Notes under the pieces: model-generated | What the model saw: the letters and a program-made list of their open reading frames with translations, nothing else | Database searches by the model: none | Told to the model about the DNA's origin: nothing | Source: Cardiobacteriaceae bacterium | Lineage (GTDB): Bacteria > Pseudomonadota > Gammaproteobacteria > Cardiobacteriales > Cardiobacteriaceae | Assembly: GCA_030525785.1 (NCBI GenBank) | Contig: JAUNEA010000004.1 | Coordinates: forward strand, 1 to 64,000 | DNA length: 64,000 bases | Direction of reading: 5' to 3' | In this document: piece by piece, positions 43,150 to 51,743 of the stretch | Position numbering within the stretch: position 1 is the first letter of the stretch | Layout of the letters: each line of letters starts with the position of its first letter | Translations under genes and position numbers: made by a program

Positions 43150-43237
43150 AATTATCGTATTTGATAAATATCAAGCCTAAAGCGCTTTGCATCTGCTATG
43201 ATGCAACCCTCAAATCACAGAGGCAATGTGGTCATTT

Positions 43238-43266
43238 AAGGGCTTATTTATAAGCCCTTCTTTTTT
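43238..43266 (+). terminator. Terminator after paralog 3
   Basis: AAGGGCTTA (43238-43246), loop TTTA, TAAGCCCTT (43251-43259), then CTTTTTT: a clean Rho-independent terminator. Confidence 0.9.
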
Positions 43267-43292
43267 GCTTGACAACCGATAACACCTTGTTC

Positions 43293-43334
43293 TTGTAGAG
43301 AAAATATTAATTTCTTATAATACAAGAAATTAAT
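43293..43334 (+). promoter_or_regulatory. Promoter of paralog 4 with operator-like inverted repeat over the -10 box
   Basis: TTGTAG (43293-43298), 17-base spacer, TATAAT (43316-43321). A perfect 11-base inverted repeat, ATTAATTTCTT (43306-43316) and AAGAAATTAAT (43324-43334), is centred on the -10 box. A protein bound there would block RNA polymerase. None of the other four paralog promoters shows this repeat. Confidence 0.65.
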
Positions 43335-43352
43335 ACTACAGGAGTGATTATC

Positions 43353-44252
43353 ATGATAAAGCGCTTTGGGCTATTAGCTATCCTTTCTCTCCAAGTGCTC
43401 CTTTCCCAAGCTTGGGCAGATAGCCGACTGGATAAAATCCGTGAAACACAAACCATCATCATTGGCTACTTTGATGGCGATTTTCCTTTCACCTACCAAA
43501 ATCCACAACAGCACACGACAGGCTTTGGTATTGATTTAGCCAATGTTATTAGTCAATCCATTGCCAAAGAGCTCAAGCTCAACAGCATCACTCTTAAATT
43601 TCAAAAACTCACCCATGAAAATCGTTTTGATCTCCTGAATCAGGGGAAAGCTGATATTTCTTGTGGTACACACAGTAATATTCCTTCACATCATCAATCC
43701 ATTAACTTTTCACATAATTTCTTTGTAGCAAAATCTCGTTTGTTGGTGCCTATTCAGTCTGACATAAAAGGCTACAAAGATATGGAAGGAAAGCGAGTAG
43801 GATTTGTAAAAAACTCTCCTATTATGAATACCCTAAGTTCAAAAGCCAAACAATTCAAATTTGGAGAGATGCGCGAAGTCGCCAGCCTTGAGGAAGGCTT
43901 AAACTTGATGGAACACAAAGAGTTAGAAGCTTTTGTTGAGGCTGATATTTTGCTACAAAGCGCTTTGGCTCAGAAAAACCTCAATCATCGCTACCACTTT
44001 GTAGGGCAAGCACTCACGATCGAGCATTATGCCTGCATTCTGCCGTTTAATGATAAAACCTTCAAAGAAACCGTTGATTACATTCTCGCACTTTATTATC
44101 TCAATGGCTCAGCTGAGCGCCTATTCAAACAATGGTTCTTGGCTCCGATTGAAACGGAGAATGGGCAAAAAGTTACGCTAAACTTCGAGCTAAGCCCCAG
44201 CTTGAAACGCCTCTACGACTTTCCCAACGATCGCCCCATTGGCTCAGAATAA
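43353..44252 (+). CDS. Periplasmic solute-binding protein, paralog 4
   Basis: The 299-residue paralog starts at the ATG at 43353, nine bases after AGGAG; the upstream GTG at 43344 is too close to that site. The signal peptide ends LLSQAWAD. The protein is the most divergent: the cleft segment is CGTHSNIPSHHQSINFSHNFF instead of the ER-K form, and the ending is LYDFPNDRPIGSE. It contains IIIGYFDGDFPFTY and YACILPFNDKTF. Ligand specificity may differ from its neighbours. It has its own promoter and a strong terminator. Confidence 0.87.
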   Translation: MIKRFGLLAILSLQVLLSQAWADSRLDKIRETQTIIIGYFDGDFPFTYQNPQQHTTGFGIDLANVISQSIAKELKLNSITLKFQKLTHENRFDLLNQGKADISCGTHSNIPSHHQSINFSHNFFVAKSRLLVPIQSDIKGYKDMEGKRVGFVKNSPIMNTLSSKAKQFKFGEMREVASLEEGLNLMEHKELEAFVEADILLQSALAQKNLNHRYHFVGQALTIEHYACILPFNDKTFKETVDYILALYYLNGSAERLFKQWFLAPIETENGQKVTLNFELSPSLKRLYDFPNDRPIGSE

Positions 44253-44307
44253 ATCCCCCAACTTTTGAAGCACCTTCATCACTAACAAAGCGCTTTATCC
44301 CTCATGA

Positions 44308-44339
44308 CCGTTGTCTTTCTGTAAAGACAACGGTTTTTT
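44308..44339 (+). terminator. Terminator after paralog 4
   Basis: CCGTTGTCTTT (44308-44318), loop CTGT, AAAGACAACGG (44323-44333), then TTTTTT. Confidence 0.93.
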
Positions 44340-44499
44340 ATGACACCATCAACAGAGTATTTAAAAAATATTCATAATTTATTCAATAAGATAGACCAAA
44401 AACATCCTACTTAAAAGTCTGCCTCATTTTTCTGCTATGATGCTCGATTCTTGCCAAAAGCTTGAATCAAAAATCCGATAAACATAAAGGAGAACACCT

Positions 44500-45384
44500 A
44501 TGTTAAAAAATACCCTTTGCCTCTTAATTGCCAGCCTTAGCTTCCAAAGCGCTTTGGCAGACGCTCGCTTTGACCGTATCAAACAAGACCATGAATGGAG
44601 GCTAGGCTATGTCTCAGAAGATTTTCCATTCAACTACGAACACGAGGGTAAAGCCACAGGCTTTGGGGTCGAATTGATGGAGAAAATTGTACAAGTTATC
44701 AATGAACAACAGAAATTACCTAAAATGAAAACCAGCCTAAATAAAATAACACTGGTTAATCGTTTTGATTCTATAAACAATGGCACAGCAGATATCGCCT
44801 GTGGCGCACACAGTAATACCATTGATCGCAAAAAAATTGTTGATTTCTCAAAGAACTATTTTCTAGCCCGCTCGCGCATGCTTACCCACGCTGATTCTAC
44901 CATTGGAACTTATGGCGATTTAAAAGGTAAGCGTATTGCTGTAGTTCGCGGTTCTTTACCTGAAAACGTTATTCGCCAACGTAAAAGCAAATTCCAATAC
45001 GAAGAGCTTAGCCCACAAGAGGATTACACTCACGTCATCAGCCTTATTGTAAGTGGGAATGCTGACGCTGCCATTGGTGACGATACTCTCTTACTTGGCG
45101 CAGCAGCAAAAATGGCAGGCAATCAAACATGGAAATTTGTTGGCCCTGCCGTGACCCTTGACCGTTACGCCTGTATTTTGCCGAAAAATCAACCTGATTT
45201 GAAAAAAGCGGTCGATGATGCTTTAGTCAGCCTTTTTAACTCCGGAGAATTTGAGGCATTGTTCAAACGCTGGTTCCAAGAGCCTATCCCCAGTGAAAAT
45301 GGCATGGTAACAGTAAATTTTGAAATGTCGCCAGCCATGTCAATGCTGTTAACAAGCCCACACGATACCGCTATTGGTGAGTAA
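44500..45384 (+). CDS. Periplasmic solute-binding protein, paralog 5
   Basis: The 294-residue paralog has signal peptide MLKNTLCLLIASLSFQSALA, again with the palindrome at the cleavage site. Motifs are LGYVSEDFPFNYEHEG, CGAHSNTIDRKKIVDFSKNYF, YACILPKNQPDL and the ending LLTSPHDTAIGE. It has AAAGGAGAA before the ATG and an extended -10-like TGCTATGAT at 44433-44441. It closes the array; the next gene is convergent. No transporter gene lies on either side of the five-gene block. Confidence 0.88.
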   Translation: MLKNTLCLLIASLSFQSALADARFDRIKQDHEWRLGYVSEDFPFNYEHEGKATGFGVELMEKIVQVINEQQKLPKMKTSLNKITLVNRFDSINNGTADIACGAHSNTIDRKKIVDFSKNYFLARSRMLTHADSTIGTYGDLKGKRIAVVRGSLPENVIRQRKSKFQYEELSPQEDYTHVISLIVSGNADAAIGDDTLLLGAAAKMAGNQTWKFVGPAVTLDRYACILPKNQPDLKKAVDDALVSLFNSGEFEALFKRWFQEPIPSENGMVTVNFEMSPAMSMLLTSPHDTAIGE

Positions 45385-45407
45385 ATATGAACCAAAGCGC
45401 TTTGCTT

Positions 45408-45650
45408 TCAGGAGTTCCGAGAAAGCAAGCGCTTTTGGGCTTGCTCATAAAAGGCTTGCGTTTCATGCGTTAAGACTTGATACTCTTTCAGCGTGATTTG
45501 CTCGTTCAACAGTAACATCTCTAGCCTTAACAAAGCCTGAGCTTCTTCATCGCGCAGAATTTTTTGCTTACGATAGATTTGACGTTGAGCATAAAAACGC
45601 CATACCCCCAAACCAACTCCTAATATCAACACAAACACCAAGTACTTCAT
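45408..45650 (-). CDS. Small single-pass membrane protein with coiled coil, unknown function
   Basis: An 80-residue product, MKYLVFVLILGVGLGVWRFY then a basic and Glu/Gln/Leu-rich helix to the C-terminus. One N-terminal transmembrane segment (about 3-19) and a cytoplasmic or periplasmic coiled coil are predicted. I do not recognise the family. The start is fixed by AAGGTGA seven bases upstream, which lies inside dapF codons 2-5. The ATG directly abuts the dapF ATG on the other strand (CATATG). It converges on the last solute-binding gene. Confidence 0.7.
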   Translation of the reverse strand: MKYLVFVLILGVGLGVWRFYAQRQIYRKQKILRDEEAQALLRLEMLLLNEQITLKEYQVLTHETQAFYEQAQKRLLSRNS

Positions 45651-46478
45651 ATGTTCACCTTCGCCAAAATGCACGGACTGGGCAACGATTTTATCGTGAT
45701 TAACGCCCTCACACAGCCTTTTTCCTTAACCCCAAAGCGCATTGCAGAGCTTGCTCATCGTTACACAGGCATTGGCTTTGACCAGCTGCTTATCATCGAA
45801 CCCCCCAATCGCCCTGATGTGGATTTTTCCTACCGCATTTTTAACGGCGATGGCGGAGAAGTTGAGCATTGTGGCAATGGTGCGCGTTGTTTTGCGCATT
45901 ATCTACGCCTCAATGATTTGCATGATTTCAGAAAGCCTGTACGGGTTTCTGTTAAGCGCGGTCGGATTTTGATTGATTATCAAGGTGAAAATGAGCTGGG
46001 CGAGTCGTTGTACCGTGTCGACATGGGCGTGCCACAATTTTCACCACAACCTGATTTACGCTTACAAAGCGCTTTGGCTGCTGGCGAACGCGATTTTGGC
46101 TGCGTTAGCATGGGCAATCCGCATGCCGTTACTTGGGTTGATGATTGTGAAGATGCGCCTGTGGAATCGTGGGGCAAAGCGCTTCAATCACATGATGCCT
46201 TTCCAGAGCGTGTTAATGTGGGTTTTATGGAAAAAGTGAACGATGAGCGCGTTCGATTGCGTGTCTTTGAACGCGGTGTAGGCGAAACGTTAGCTTGTGG
46301 CACGGGCGCTTGTGCAGCCGTTGCAACAGGCATACGGCAAAAACAATTGGCTGAACGAGTCAGCGTCACATTGCGCGGTGGGGAATTAATCATTGAATGG
46401 CAAGGTGAGGGGTATCCTTTATTCATGACAGGCGCTGCGGCATTGGTTTTTTATGGGCAAATTCCTGATGAATGCTGA
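45651..46478 (+). CDS. dapF: Diaminopimelate epimerase
   Basis: DapF converts LL- to meso-diaminopimelate for lysine and murein. The 275-residue enzyme starts MFTFAKMHGLGNDF. The two catalytic cysteines lie in HCGNGARC (C73 region) and LACGTGACAA. Length fits. No clear Shine-Dalgarno precedes the ATG because the divergent small gene starts at the adjacent base. Its stop codon lies inside the xerC start region. Two palindrome copies are inside. Confidence 0.96.
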   Translation: MFTFAKMHGLGNDFIVINALTQPFSLTPKRIAELAHRYTGIGFDQLLIIEPPNRPDVDFSYRIFNGDGGEVEHCGNGARCFAHYLRLNDLHDFRKPVRVSVKRGRILIDYQGENELGESLYRVDMGVPQFSPQPDLRLQSALAAGERDFGCVSMGNPHAVTWVDDCEDAPVESWGKALQSHDAFPERVNVGFMEKVNDERVRLRVFERGVGETLACGTGACAAVATGIRQKQLAERVSVTLRGGELIIEWQGEGYPLFMTGAAALVFYGQIPDEC

Positions 46479-47397
46479 AATCAAACCACCCATTGCAGAG
46501 CTTGAGCAGTATCTCAAGTATTTAAAATTTGAGCGCATGATGCGCCCTCATACCCTGAGTGCGTACCAACGCTTGCTGAGCAAAGCGCTTTCTGTGGTTG
46601 GCGCTCAACCCACTACAGAATCTCTCCAGCATTATCTCCTTCAAGAGCGAAAACGCGGCTTAGACCCCAAAAGCCTCAATCTCATTCGAGCAGCATTGCG
46701 TGGCTATTTTCAGTATCTTCAACAGCAAGGCATTCGTAAAGATAACCCAGCAACCCTCCTCAAACTGCCCAAACGCCAAAAACAAGCGCTCCCCAAAACC
46801 CTCTCTATCGAACAAATCGATGTTCTCCTACGCCCTGAGCATCAAGCCCCCAGCGAGAGTGAGAAAGCAAACTTCATCGCCTTGCGCGATATTGCCATCA
46901 TGGAATTGTTTTACTCCACAGGTATGCGTCTTTCTGAGCTAACGGCATTGAATGTGGGCGATATTGCTGGGCAAGAAATCACCATCACAGGCAAGGGCGG
47001 TTATCAGCGAGTGGTTTTCATTGGCGAAACAGCCCAAAGCGCTTTGCAACAATGGTTAAACGTGCGTGGAGCATTGCAAGGGCAACATGAAGAGAATGCC
47101 TTATTTTTAAGTCATCAATTTGGCAAGAGGCTAAGCCAGAGAGCCGTGCAACTGTTGGTCAAAGAGCATGGCAAACAAAAGCTTTATGGGCAGAATGTTC
47201 ACCCGCATATGTTTCGCCATAGCTTTGCCAGCCATATGTTGCAATCTTCACAAGATATTCGAGCCGTGCAAGAATTTTTGGGGCATCAGCGTTTGAGTAC
47301 CACTCAAATTTACACCCATTTAGACCATCAGCATTTGAGTAAAGTCTATGACCAAGCTCACCCCAGAGCCAAACGCAAAAAGGAAGAAGACGCGTAA
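46468..47397 (+). CDS. xerC: XerC, tyrosine recombinase
   Basis: XerC acts with XerD at dif to resolve chromosome dimers. The 309-residue protein has an N-terminal SAM-like DNA-binding domain (about 8-90) and a catalytic domain with R154 (TGMRLSELTAL), K176, H247 and R250 (HMFRHSFASHML), H273 (LGHQ) and nucleophile Y282 (QIYTHL). The call as XerC rather than XerD rests mainly on linkage to dapF. The start at 46468 overlaps dapF by 11 bases; a farther GTG-type start would extend the overlap. The DUF484 gene that usually separates dapF and xerC is absent. Confidence 0.92.
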   Translation: MNAEIKPPIAELEQYLKYLKFERMMRPHTLSAYQRLLSKALSVVGAQPTTESLQHYLLQERKRGLDPKSLNLIRAALRGYFQYLQQQGIRKDNPATLLKLPKRQKQALPKTLSIEQIDVLLRPEHQAPSESEKANFIALRDIAIMELFYSTGMRLSELTALNVGDIAGQEITITGKGGYQRVVFIGETAQSALQQWLNVRGALQGQHEENALFLSHQFGKRLSQRAVQLLVKEHGKQKLYGQNVHPHMFRHSFASHMLQSSQDIRAVQEFLGHQRLSTTQIYTHLDHQHLSKVYDQAHPRAKRKKEEDA

Positions 47398-47408
47398 GCC
47401 CACCTCAA

Positions 47409-48041
47409 CTATTTCGCCCTCACCAAGCTACTTGCCACAAACCCCTCCCATTTTTTCCGAAAAATCTCTGCCAAACGCCAAGCTGCTTGTTCAGGATTCA
47501 AATCGCTGCCAAACGCTTTGAGTTGCGTCATCTCCATACCCACGAGCCCACAGGGGTTGATGTAAGTAAAGGGCGTTAAATCCATATCCACGTTCAGCGC
47601 TACGCCATGATAAGTACACCCCTTACGCACCTTCAGCCCTAAAGATGCAATCTTACGACCTTCCACATAAACACCTGGTGCATCAGAACGAGCCACCCCC
47701 ACAATACCCTGCTCCGCCAATAAATCCACGACACTCCCCTCAATCATGCTTACCAAAGGGCGAATGCCAATGTTTTTCCGTTGTAAATCCAGCATCACAT
47801 ACATCACCGCCTGCCCCAAACCGTGATAAGTGATTTGTCCCCCCCTATCAATCTGCACCACAGGTATAGAGCTTGGGTTTAGCAAATGCTCCGCCTTGCC
47901 AGCTAAGCCTTGTGTAAAAACAGGAAAATGCTCCACCAACCACAATTCATCAGGCGTATGCTCATCTCGCGTTTCGGTAAAATCCTTCATGGCTTGAAAC
48001 ATGGTGAGATAGTCTTGTGTTCCCCAGTGTTTAATTTTCAT
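47409..48041 (-). CDS. lipB: Octanoyl-(acyl carrier protein) transferase LipB
   Basis: LipB moves octanoyl groups from ACP to lipoyl domains of dehydrogenases. The 210-residue protein has [18 protein letters not shown], the lysine segment [11 protein letters not shown], and the catalytic cysteine in [15 protein letters not shown]. The ATG at 48041 is five bases after AAGGAG and begins MKIKHWG; an ATG three bases earlier is possible. It is split from dacA-ybeD, its usual neighbours, and is followed upstream by nth. Notably only the flank, not the gene, carries the palindrome. Confidence 0.94.
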   Translation of the reverse strand: MKIKHWGTQDYLTMFQAMKDFTETRDEHTPDELWLVEHFPVFTQGLAGKAEHLLNPSSIPVVQIDRGGQITYHGLGQAVMYVMLDLQRKNIGIRPLVSMIEGSVVDLLAEQGIVGVARSDAPGVYVEGRKIASLGLKVRKGCTYHGVALNVDMDLTPFTYINPCGLVGMEMTQLKAFGSDLNPEQAAWRLAEIFRKKWEGFVASSLVRAK

Positions 48042-48063
48042 CATGGCTCCTTGTTTCATCAAA

Positions 48064-48714
48064 TCAAAGCGCTTTGGCAGATTCAGGATTCTGACACCAT
48101 GCCATCACCCCACATTGCCCACATTTAGGGCTACGCGCTGTGCAAGTGTAACGACCATGCAGAATCAGCCAATGATGCGCATCATACAAATATTCTCGCG
48201 GAATACGCTTTAACAACCCCTCCTCTACTTGCAACACATTCTTCCCCAATGCCAGCCCCATACGATTCGAAACTCGGAAGATATGCGTATCTACCGCCAT
48301 CGTAGCTTGTCCAAAATAAGTATTGAGTACCACATTAGCCGTTTTGCGCCCAACCCCAGCCAACGCTTCCAAATCCTCTCGATTATCAGGCACTTCACCG
48401 CCATGTTTTTCCAACAACATCTGGCAGGTTGTTAGGATATTTTTGGCTTTACTTTGATACAAACCAATGGTTTTGATGTAACTCTTCAGCCCTTCCTCTC
48501 CCAAGTCCAAAATGGCTTGAGGAGTATTAGCGATGGGAAAAAGCTTGGCAGTGGCTTTGTTCACGCCTTTATCAGTGGCTTGGGCAGAGAGAATAACCGC
48601 AATCAATAATTCAAAAGCGCTTTGATACTGAAGCTCAGTGGTGGGCTTGGGATTTTGGGTTTGAAAATAACGAAAAGTCTCAAGAATATCATGTGGTTTC
48701 ATCAATTTTGGCAT
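48064..48714 (-). CDS. nth: Endonuclease III
   Basis: Nth is a DNA glycosylase/AP lyase for oxidised pyrimidines. The 216-residue product has a helix-hairpin-helix with catalytic lysine in [14 protein letters not shown], the catalytic Asp in AVDTHIFRV, and the C-terminal [4Fe-4S] motif [17 protein letters not shown] (C-X6-C-X2-C-X5-C). The N-terminus matches E. coli after [14 protein letters not shown], in which the palindrome encodes QSAF. The ATG at 48714 is preferred over the TTG at 48720. It is transcribed towards lipB. Confidence 0.96.
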   Translation of the reverse strand: MPKLMKPHDILETFRYFQTQNPKPTTELQYQSAFELLIAVILSAQATDKGVNKATAKLFPIANTPQAILDLGEEGLKSYIKTIGLYQSKAKNILTTCQMLLEKHGGEVPDNREDLEALAGVGRKTANVVLNTYFGQATMAVDTHIFRVSNRMGLALGKNVLQVEEGLLKRIPREYLYDAHHWLILHGRYTCTARSPKCGQCGVMAWCQNPESAKAL

Positions 48715-48744
48715 ATTCAATCTCTCTACGAAACAAAGCGCTTT

Positions 48745-48773
48745 GCTTTAAAAATGAGGTCATCGTCCCTATA
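48745..48773 (+). promoter_or_regulatory. Promoter of terD
   Basis: TTTAAA (48745-48750), 17 bases, perfect TATAAT (48768-48773). The -35 box matches only partly. A palindrome copy lies directly upstream at 48732-48743. Confidence 0.55.
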
Positions 48774-48826
48774 ATCAAGAACGCATAATTTCATGCAAGG
48801 ATAAAACAACCCAAAAGGATTTTGTT

Positions 48827-49402
48827 ATGGCAATCAGTTTACAAAAAGGTGCAAACATCAGCTTGAATAAAGAAGCACCCCATATGCAGAAAGTGCGTTT
48901 AGGCTTAGGCTGGAACGTTCGTGCCACCGATGGCGATGCCTTTGACTTAGACGGTAGCGCATTTTTGCTCAACAACGCTGGCAAAGTGCGCAGCAATGCC
49001 GATTTTATTTTCTACAACCAAAAAAGCTCTGCTGAAGGCTCTGTGGTTTACTCAGGCGATAACCGTACGGGCGAAGGCGCTGGCGATGATGAAACCATTT
49101 TGGTGGATTTAACGAAAGTGCCTGCTGATGTCGAAAAAATCGCAATTTGTGTCACCATTCACGATGCTGATGCTCGCCGTCAAAATTTCGGACAAGTTTC
49201 CAATGCCTACATTCGTTGCGTTAATGATGATAACGGTAGCGAAGTAGCGCGTTATGATTTATCAGAAGATGCTTCCATTGAAACAGCGATGGTATTCGGC
49301 GAACTCTACCGCCACAACGGCGAATGGAAGTTTAAGGCTATCGGTCAAGGCTTTAAAGGTGGCTTGGCAGCTCTTGCGCAACATTTTGGCGTGAATCTCT
49401 GA
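48827..49402 (+). CDS. terD: TerD-family protein
   Basis: TerD-domain proteins bind calcium and are linked to tellurite and stress resistance; the biochemical role is not settled. The 191-residue protein begins [15 protein letters not shown] and has the conserved [28 protein letters not shown] (acidic calcium loops) and [13 protein letters not shown]. No other ter gene is present, so this is an orphan. It could be TerD or TerE. It overlaps lptE by one base, so it probably shares a transcript with lptE-holA. Confidence 0.9.
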   Translation: MAISLQKGANISLNKEAPHMQKVRLGLGWNVRATDGDAFDLDGSAFLLNNAGKVRSNADFIFYNQKSSAEGSVVYSGDNRTGEGAGDDETILVDLTKVPADVEKIAICVTIHDADARRQNFGQVSNAYIRCVNDDNGSEVARYDLSEDASIETAMVFGELYRHNGEWKFKAIGQGFKGGLAALAQHFGVNL

Positions 49403-49941
49403 TGACAAAGCGCTTTGTTGGCTTACTTATCAAGGCACTGCTCATGGGCAGTGCCTTAAGTGCTTGTGGCTTTCAGCTCAAAGGGCAATACGATTTGGCG
49501 CATCTGCCTGCGCTCAGCGTGGAATTTCATGATGAACAGCAAGGCTTTTTCCGCCCACTCAGCCAAAAAGCTGACCAAGAGCGCGAACACCTTTTACGCC
49601 CCTATTTACAAAGCGCTTTGGCACGTCAAGGCGTACGCTTGGATTTTAACGCACCCTATCGTTTAGAAGTCTTGAGTTATACCCTAACCCCCTATCAAAG
49701 CGATTTAGACGGTGAACAAGGCGCTTTCTACGAACGAACTCTTATTGCCGAAGGTCGTTATCTACTCTGGAGTGCTGAAGCAGACGAACCTATGCCGTTT
49801 CAAAGCCGCACCCAAACCACCGTTCAACACCGAACCACAGCCTACCTCAGCAACGATGATGCCCTCGCCATGCACGAACGACAAATCCACGAGGAAAGTG
49901 TGCATCAACTGTTGCAGTGGTTACGCGTTCACACCCAATAA
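49402..49941 (+). CDS. lptE: LptE, LPS-assembly lipoprotein
   Basis: LptE plugs the LptD barrel that inserts LPS into the outer membrane. The 179-residue protein has a lipoprotein signal with lipobox LSAC and lipidation at C22, then GFQLKGQYDL, the family start. The remainder fits the alpha/beta LptE fold. The start overlaps the terD stop (TGATG). In most gammaproteobacteria leuS comes before lptE; here terD occupies that place. holA follows after 11 bases, the normal neighbour, which supports the call. The palindrome encodes KRF at residues 3-5 and QSALA later. Confidence 0.88.
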   Translation: MTKRFVGLLIKALLMGSALSACGFQLKGQYDLAHLPALSVEFHDEQQGFFRPLSQKADQEREHLLRPYLQSALARQGVRLDFNAPYRLEVLSYTLTPYQSDLDGEQGAFYERTLIAEGRYLLWSAEADEPMPFQSRTQTTVQHRTTAYLSNDDALAMHERQIHEESVHQLLQWLRVHTQ

Positions 49942-49952
49942 AACACATCATC

Positions 49953-50975
49953 ATGAAAATTACCGCCGATGATTCTAACGCTCTACAAAGCGCTTTAAAC
50001 TCTTCTCCAACTGTGGTTCTCATTCATGGCGACGAACCACAGCTCAATCTTGAGGCGCTTGATACTGTGCGCCAGTATGCCCATGACTCAGGGTTTACAG
50101 AACGCACGGTTTACTTCTCTGACCAATCCTCATGGGAAACTCTCAAACACGCTTGGGGAGCCATCTCTTTGTTTGCTACAAAGCGCTTACTAGAATGGCA
50201 TGTGATGGAAGATAAACTCCCCAAAGCATTTGGAGATTTTATCAACCAAATCAATAATCAAGCCAAACCTGATATCTTCCTTATCCTCTATGCCTCAGAA
50301 TTGGATAAACCTGATAATCTCGCCTATTACAAAGCGCTTTGCCAACATCAGCTGGTGATTGTCAGCAAAAAACTCTACCCCAAAGCCTTCCATCAACAAA
50401 TCGACCAACGCCTTCAAAGAGCAAAACTACGCCTCAATGCTGAAGCTTTGCATGTGTTGTTGCAATCCTATGAAGGCAATTTGGTGGCAGCGCAACAAGC
50501 CATCTCACGCTTAACCTTGTTGCCTCATGCTCATCAAATCTTGACAACGCCAGATATTATGCCCGTTTTATCTGACCAAGCTCAGTTCAGCCTCTACACC
50601 CTAAGCGATGCTCTTTTACTCGCGGATTGGAAACGCGCTTTATGGATTAGCCAGCATTTTGCCCAAGATCCCTCCAGCGATAGTAAGCACAAATTCCCTA
50701 TCATACTCACTGCACAACTCCATAAAGACACTACCCTCCTCCTCTCACTCCAAGCGGATAACAACCCAGATCATCATCAAGCCCTGTTCCAAGCCTACAA
50801 AATCCCCAATTTCAAACAGCGGTTGTATTATGATGCTCTACGCAAACACTCCCTCCCACGCCTACGCGCTACCTTGAAAATCTGTGCCAAGCTGGATTTG
50901 GTACTCAAAGGTGGCATGGTGGGAGATTATTGGCATCAACTATGCCAATACCTTATCCACTGTCTTAGCCATTAA
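49953..50975 (+). CDS. holA: DNA polymerase III delta subunit
   Basis: Delta opens the beta clamp within the clamp loader. The 340-residue protein begins MKITADDSNALQSALNS and has VVLIHGDEPQLNLEALDTVR, a typical delta N-terminus without a working Walker motif. Helical middle and collar domains follow (LLQSYEGNLVAAQQAISRL). The ATG at 49953 is taken; the upstream frame overlaps lptE. The nadD gene that usually follows holA is missing, replaced by the cold-shock/DUF1294 gene. Confidence 0.93.
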   Translation: MKITADDSNALQSALNSSPTVVLIHGDEPQLNLEALDTVRQYAHDSGFTERTVYFSDQSSWETLKHAWGAISLFATKRLLEWHVMEDKLPKAFGDFINQINNQAKPDIFLILYASELDKPDNLAYYKALCQHQLVIVSKKLYPKAFHQQIDQRLQRAKLRLNAEALHVLLQSYEGNLVAAQQAISRLTLLPHAHQILTTPDIMPVLSDQAQFSLYTLSDALLLADWKRALWISQHFAQDPSSDSKHKFPIILTAQLHKDTTLLLSLQADNNPDHHQALFQAYKIPNFKQRLYYDALRKHSLPRLRATLKICAKLDLVLKGGMVGDYWHQLCQYLIHCLSH

Positions 50976-50985
50976 AAAGCATTCT

Positions 50986-51648
50986 ATGACCACCTCCACC
51001 ACCTTTGAACTCATCAAAGCGCTTTACCCTGATCCTACTGTCGCCATTGATGGTGTGGTCAGCCATTGGAACGATACCAAAGGTTTCGGCTTTATTACCC
51101 TCAGTGAATACCCTCAAATCAGTCTCTTTTTCCACGCCTCTGCCTATGCCTATCGTGAGCAGCGTCCGAAATTAGGGGAAGCTGTCGTATTGCAAGTAGA
51201 ACAACAAGGCGAAAGAATACGCGCACGCCGTGTGCTTCGCAAAGAACATACCCACGCTCTCTCCGAATCTGCACATTACGATGCCAATCAGCCCCAAATC
51301 TTCTTAGCCGTGGCTTATCTGATATTTTCATTGATTTATTGGTTGCTGCTCTCAGGCTACAGTCTAGCCCTAACGCTAACCAGCATCATCAACAGCATCG
51401 TAACCTTCAAGCTTTACCAAAAAGACAAAAAAGCTGCCAATTCGCGCAAATTCCGCATTCCTGAGAATGTGCTGTATCTTGCTGCTTTACTTGGCGGTTG
51501 GCCAGGTGCTTACATTGCTCGCTATTATATGCGCCACAAAGTACGCAAGTTGCGTTTTAGCATCTTCCTCTCTGCTTCGATGGTGATTCATTTTGTGGGT
51601 ATTTGTCTTTATGTTTCCTACACAAATGGCTTAGATTTATGGCTTTAG
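50986..51648 (+). CDS. Cold-shock-domain/DUF1294 membrane protein
   Basis: The 220-residue protein joins two parts. About residues 18-85 form a cold-shock OB-fold (GVVSHWNDTKGFGFITL with an RNP1-like KGFGFI, then LFFHASAY). About 95-220 form a DUF1294 membrane domain with three to four helices and the signature GGWPGAYIARYYMRHKVRK. The fusion is known in other proteobacteria; its function is unknown. RNA binding at the membrane is an inference. It starts ten bases after holA, so it likely shares its transcript. Confidence 0.88.
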   Translation: MTTSTTFELIKALYPDPTVAIDGVVSHWNDTKGFGFITLSEYPQISLFFHASAYAYREQRPKLGEAVVLQVEQQGERIRARRVLRKEHTHALSESAHYDANQPQIFLAVAYLIFSLIYWLLLSGYSLALTLTSIINSIVTFKLYQKDKKAANSRKFRIPENVLYLAALLGGWPGAYIARYYMRHKVRKLRFSIFLSASMVIHFVGICLYVSYTNGLDLWL

Positions 51649-51743
51649 TTACGCCATCAATAAAGCTCTTGTGATACGCTTACACCCCAACCACAAAGCG
51701 CTTTGTCTGCGCTTTTATTAAAAACTCTTACAAGGATTGATTT

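Noticed and set aside
40111-45384. Array as a complete ABC transporter operon
   Set aside because: All five genes are binding proteins; neither permease nor ATPase motifs occur in any frame nearby.
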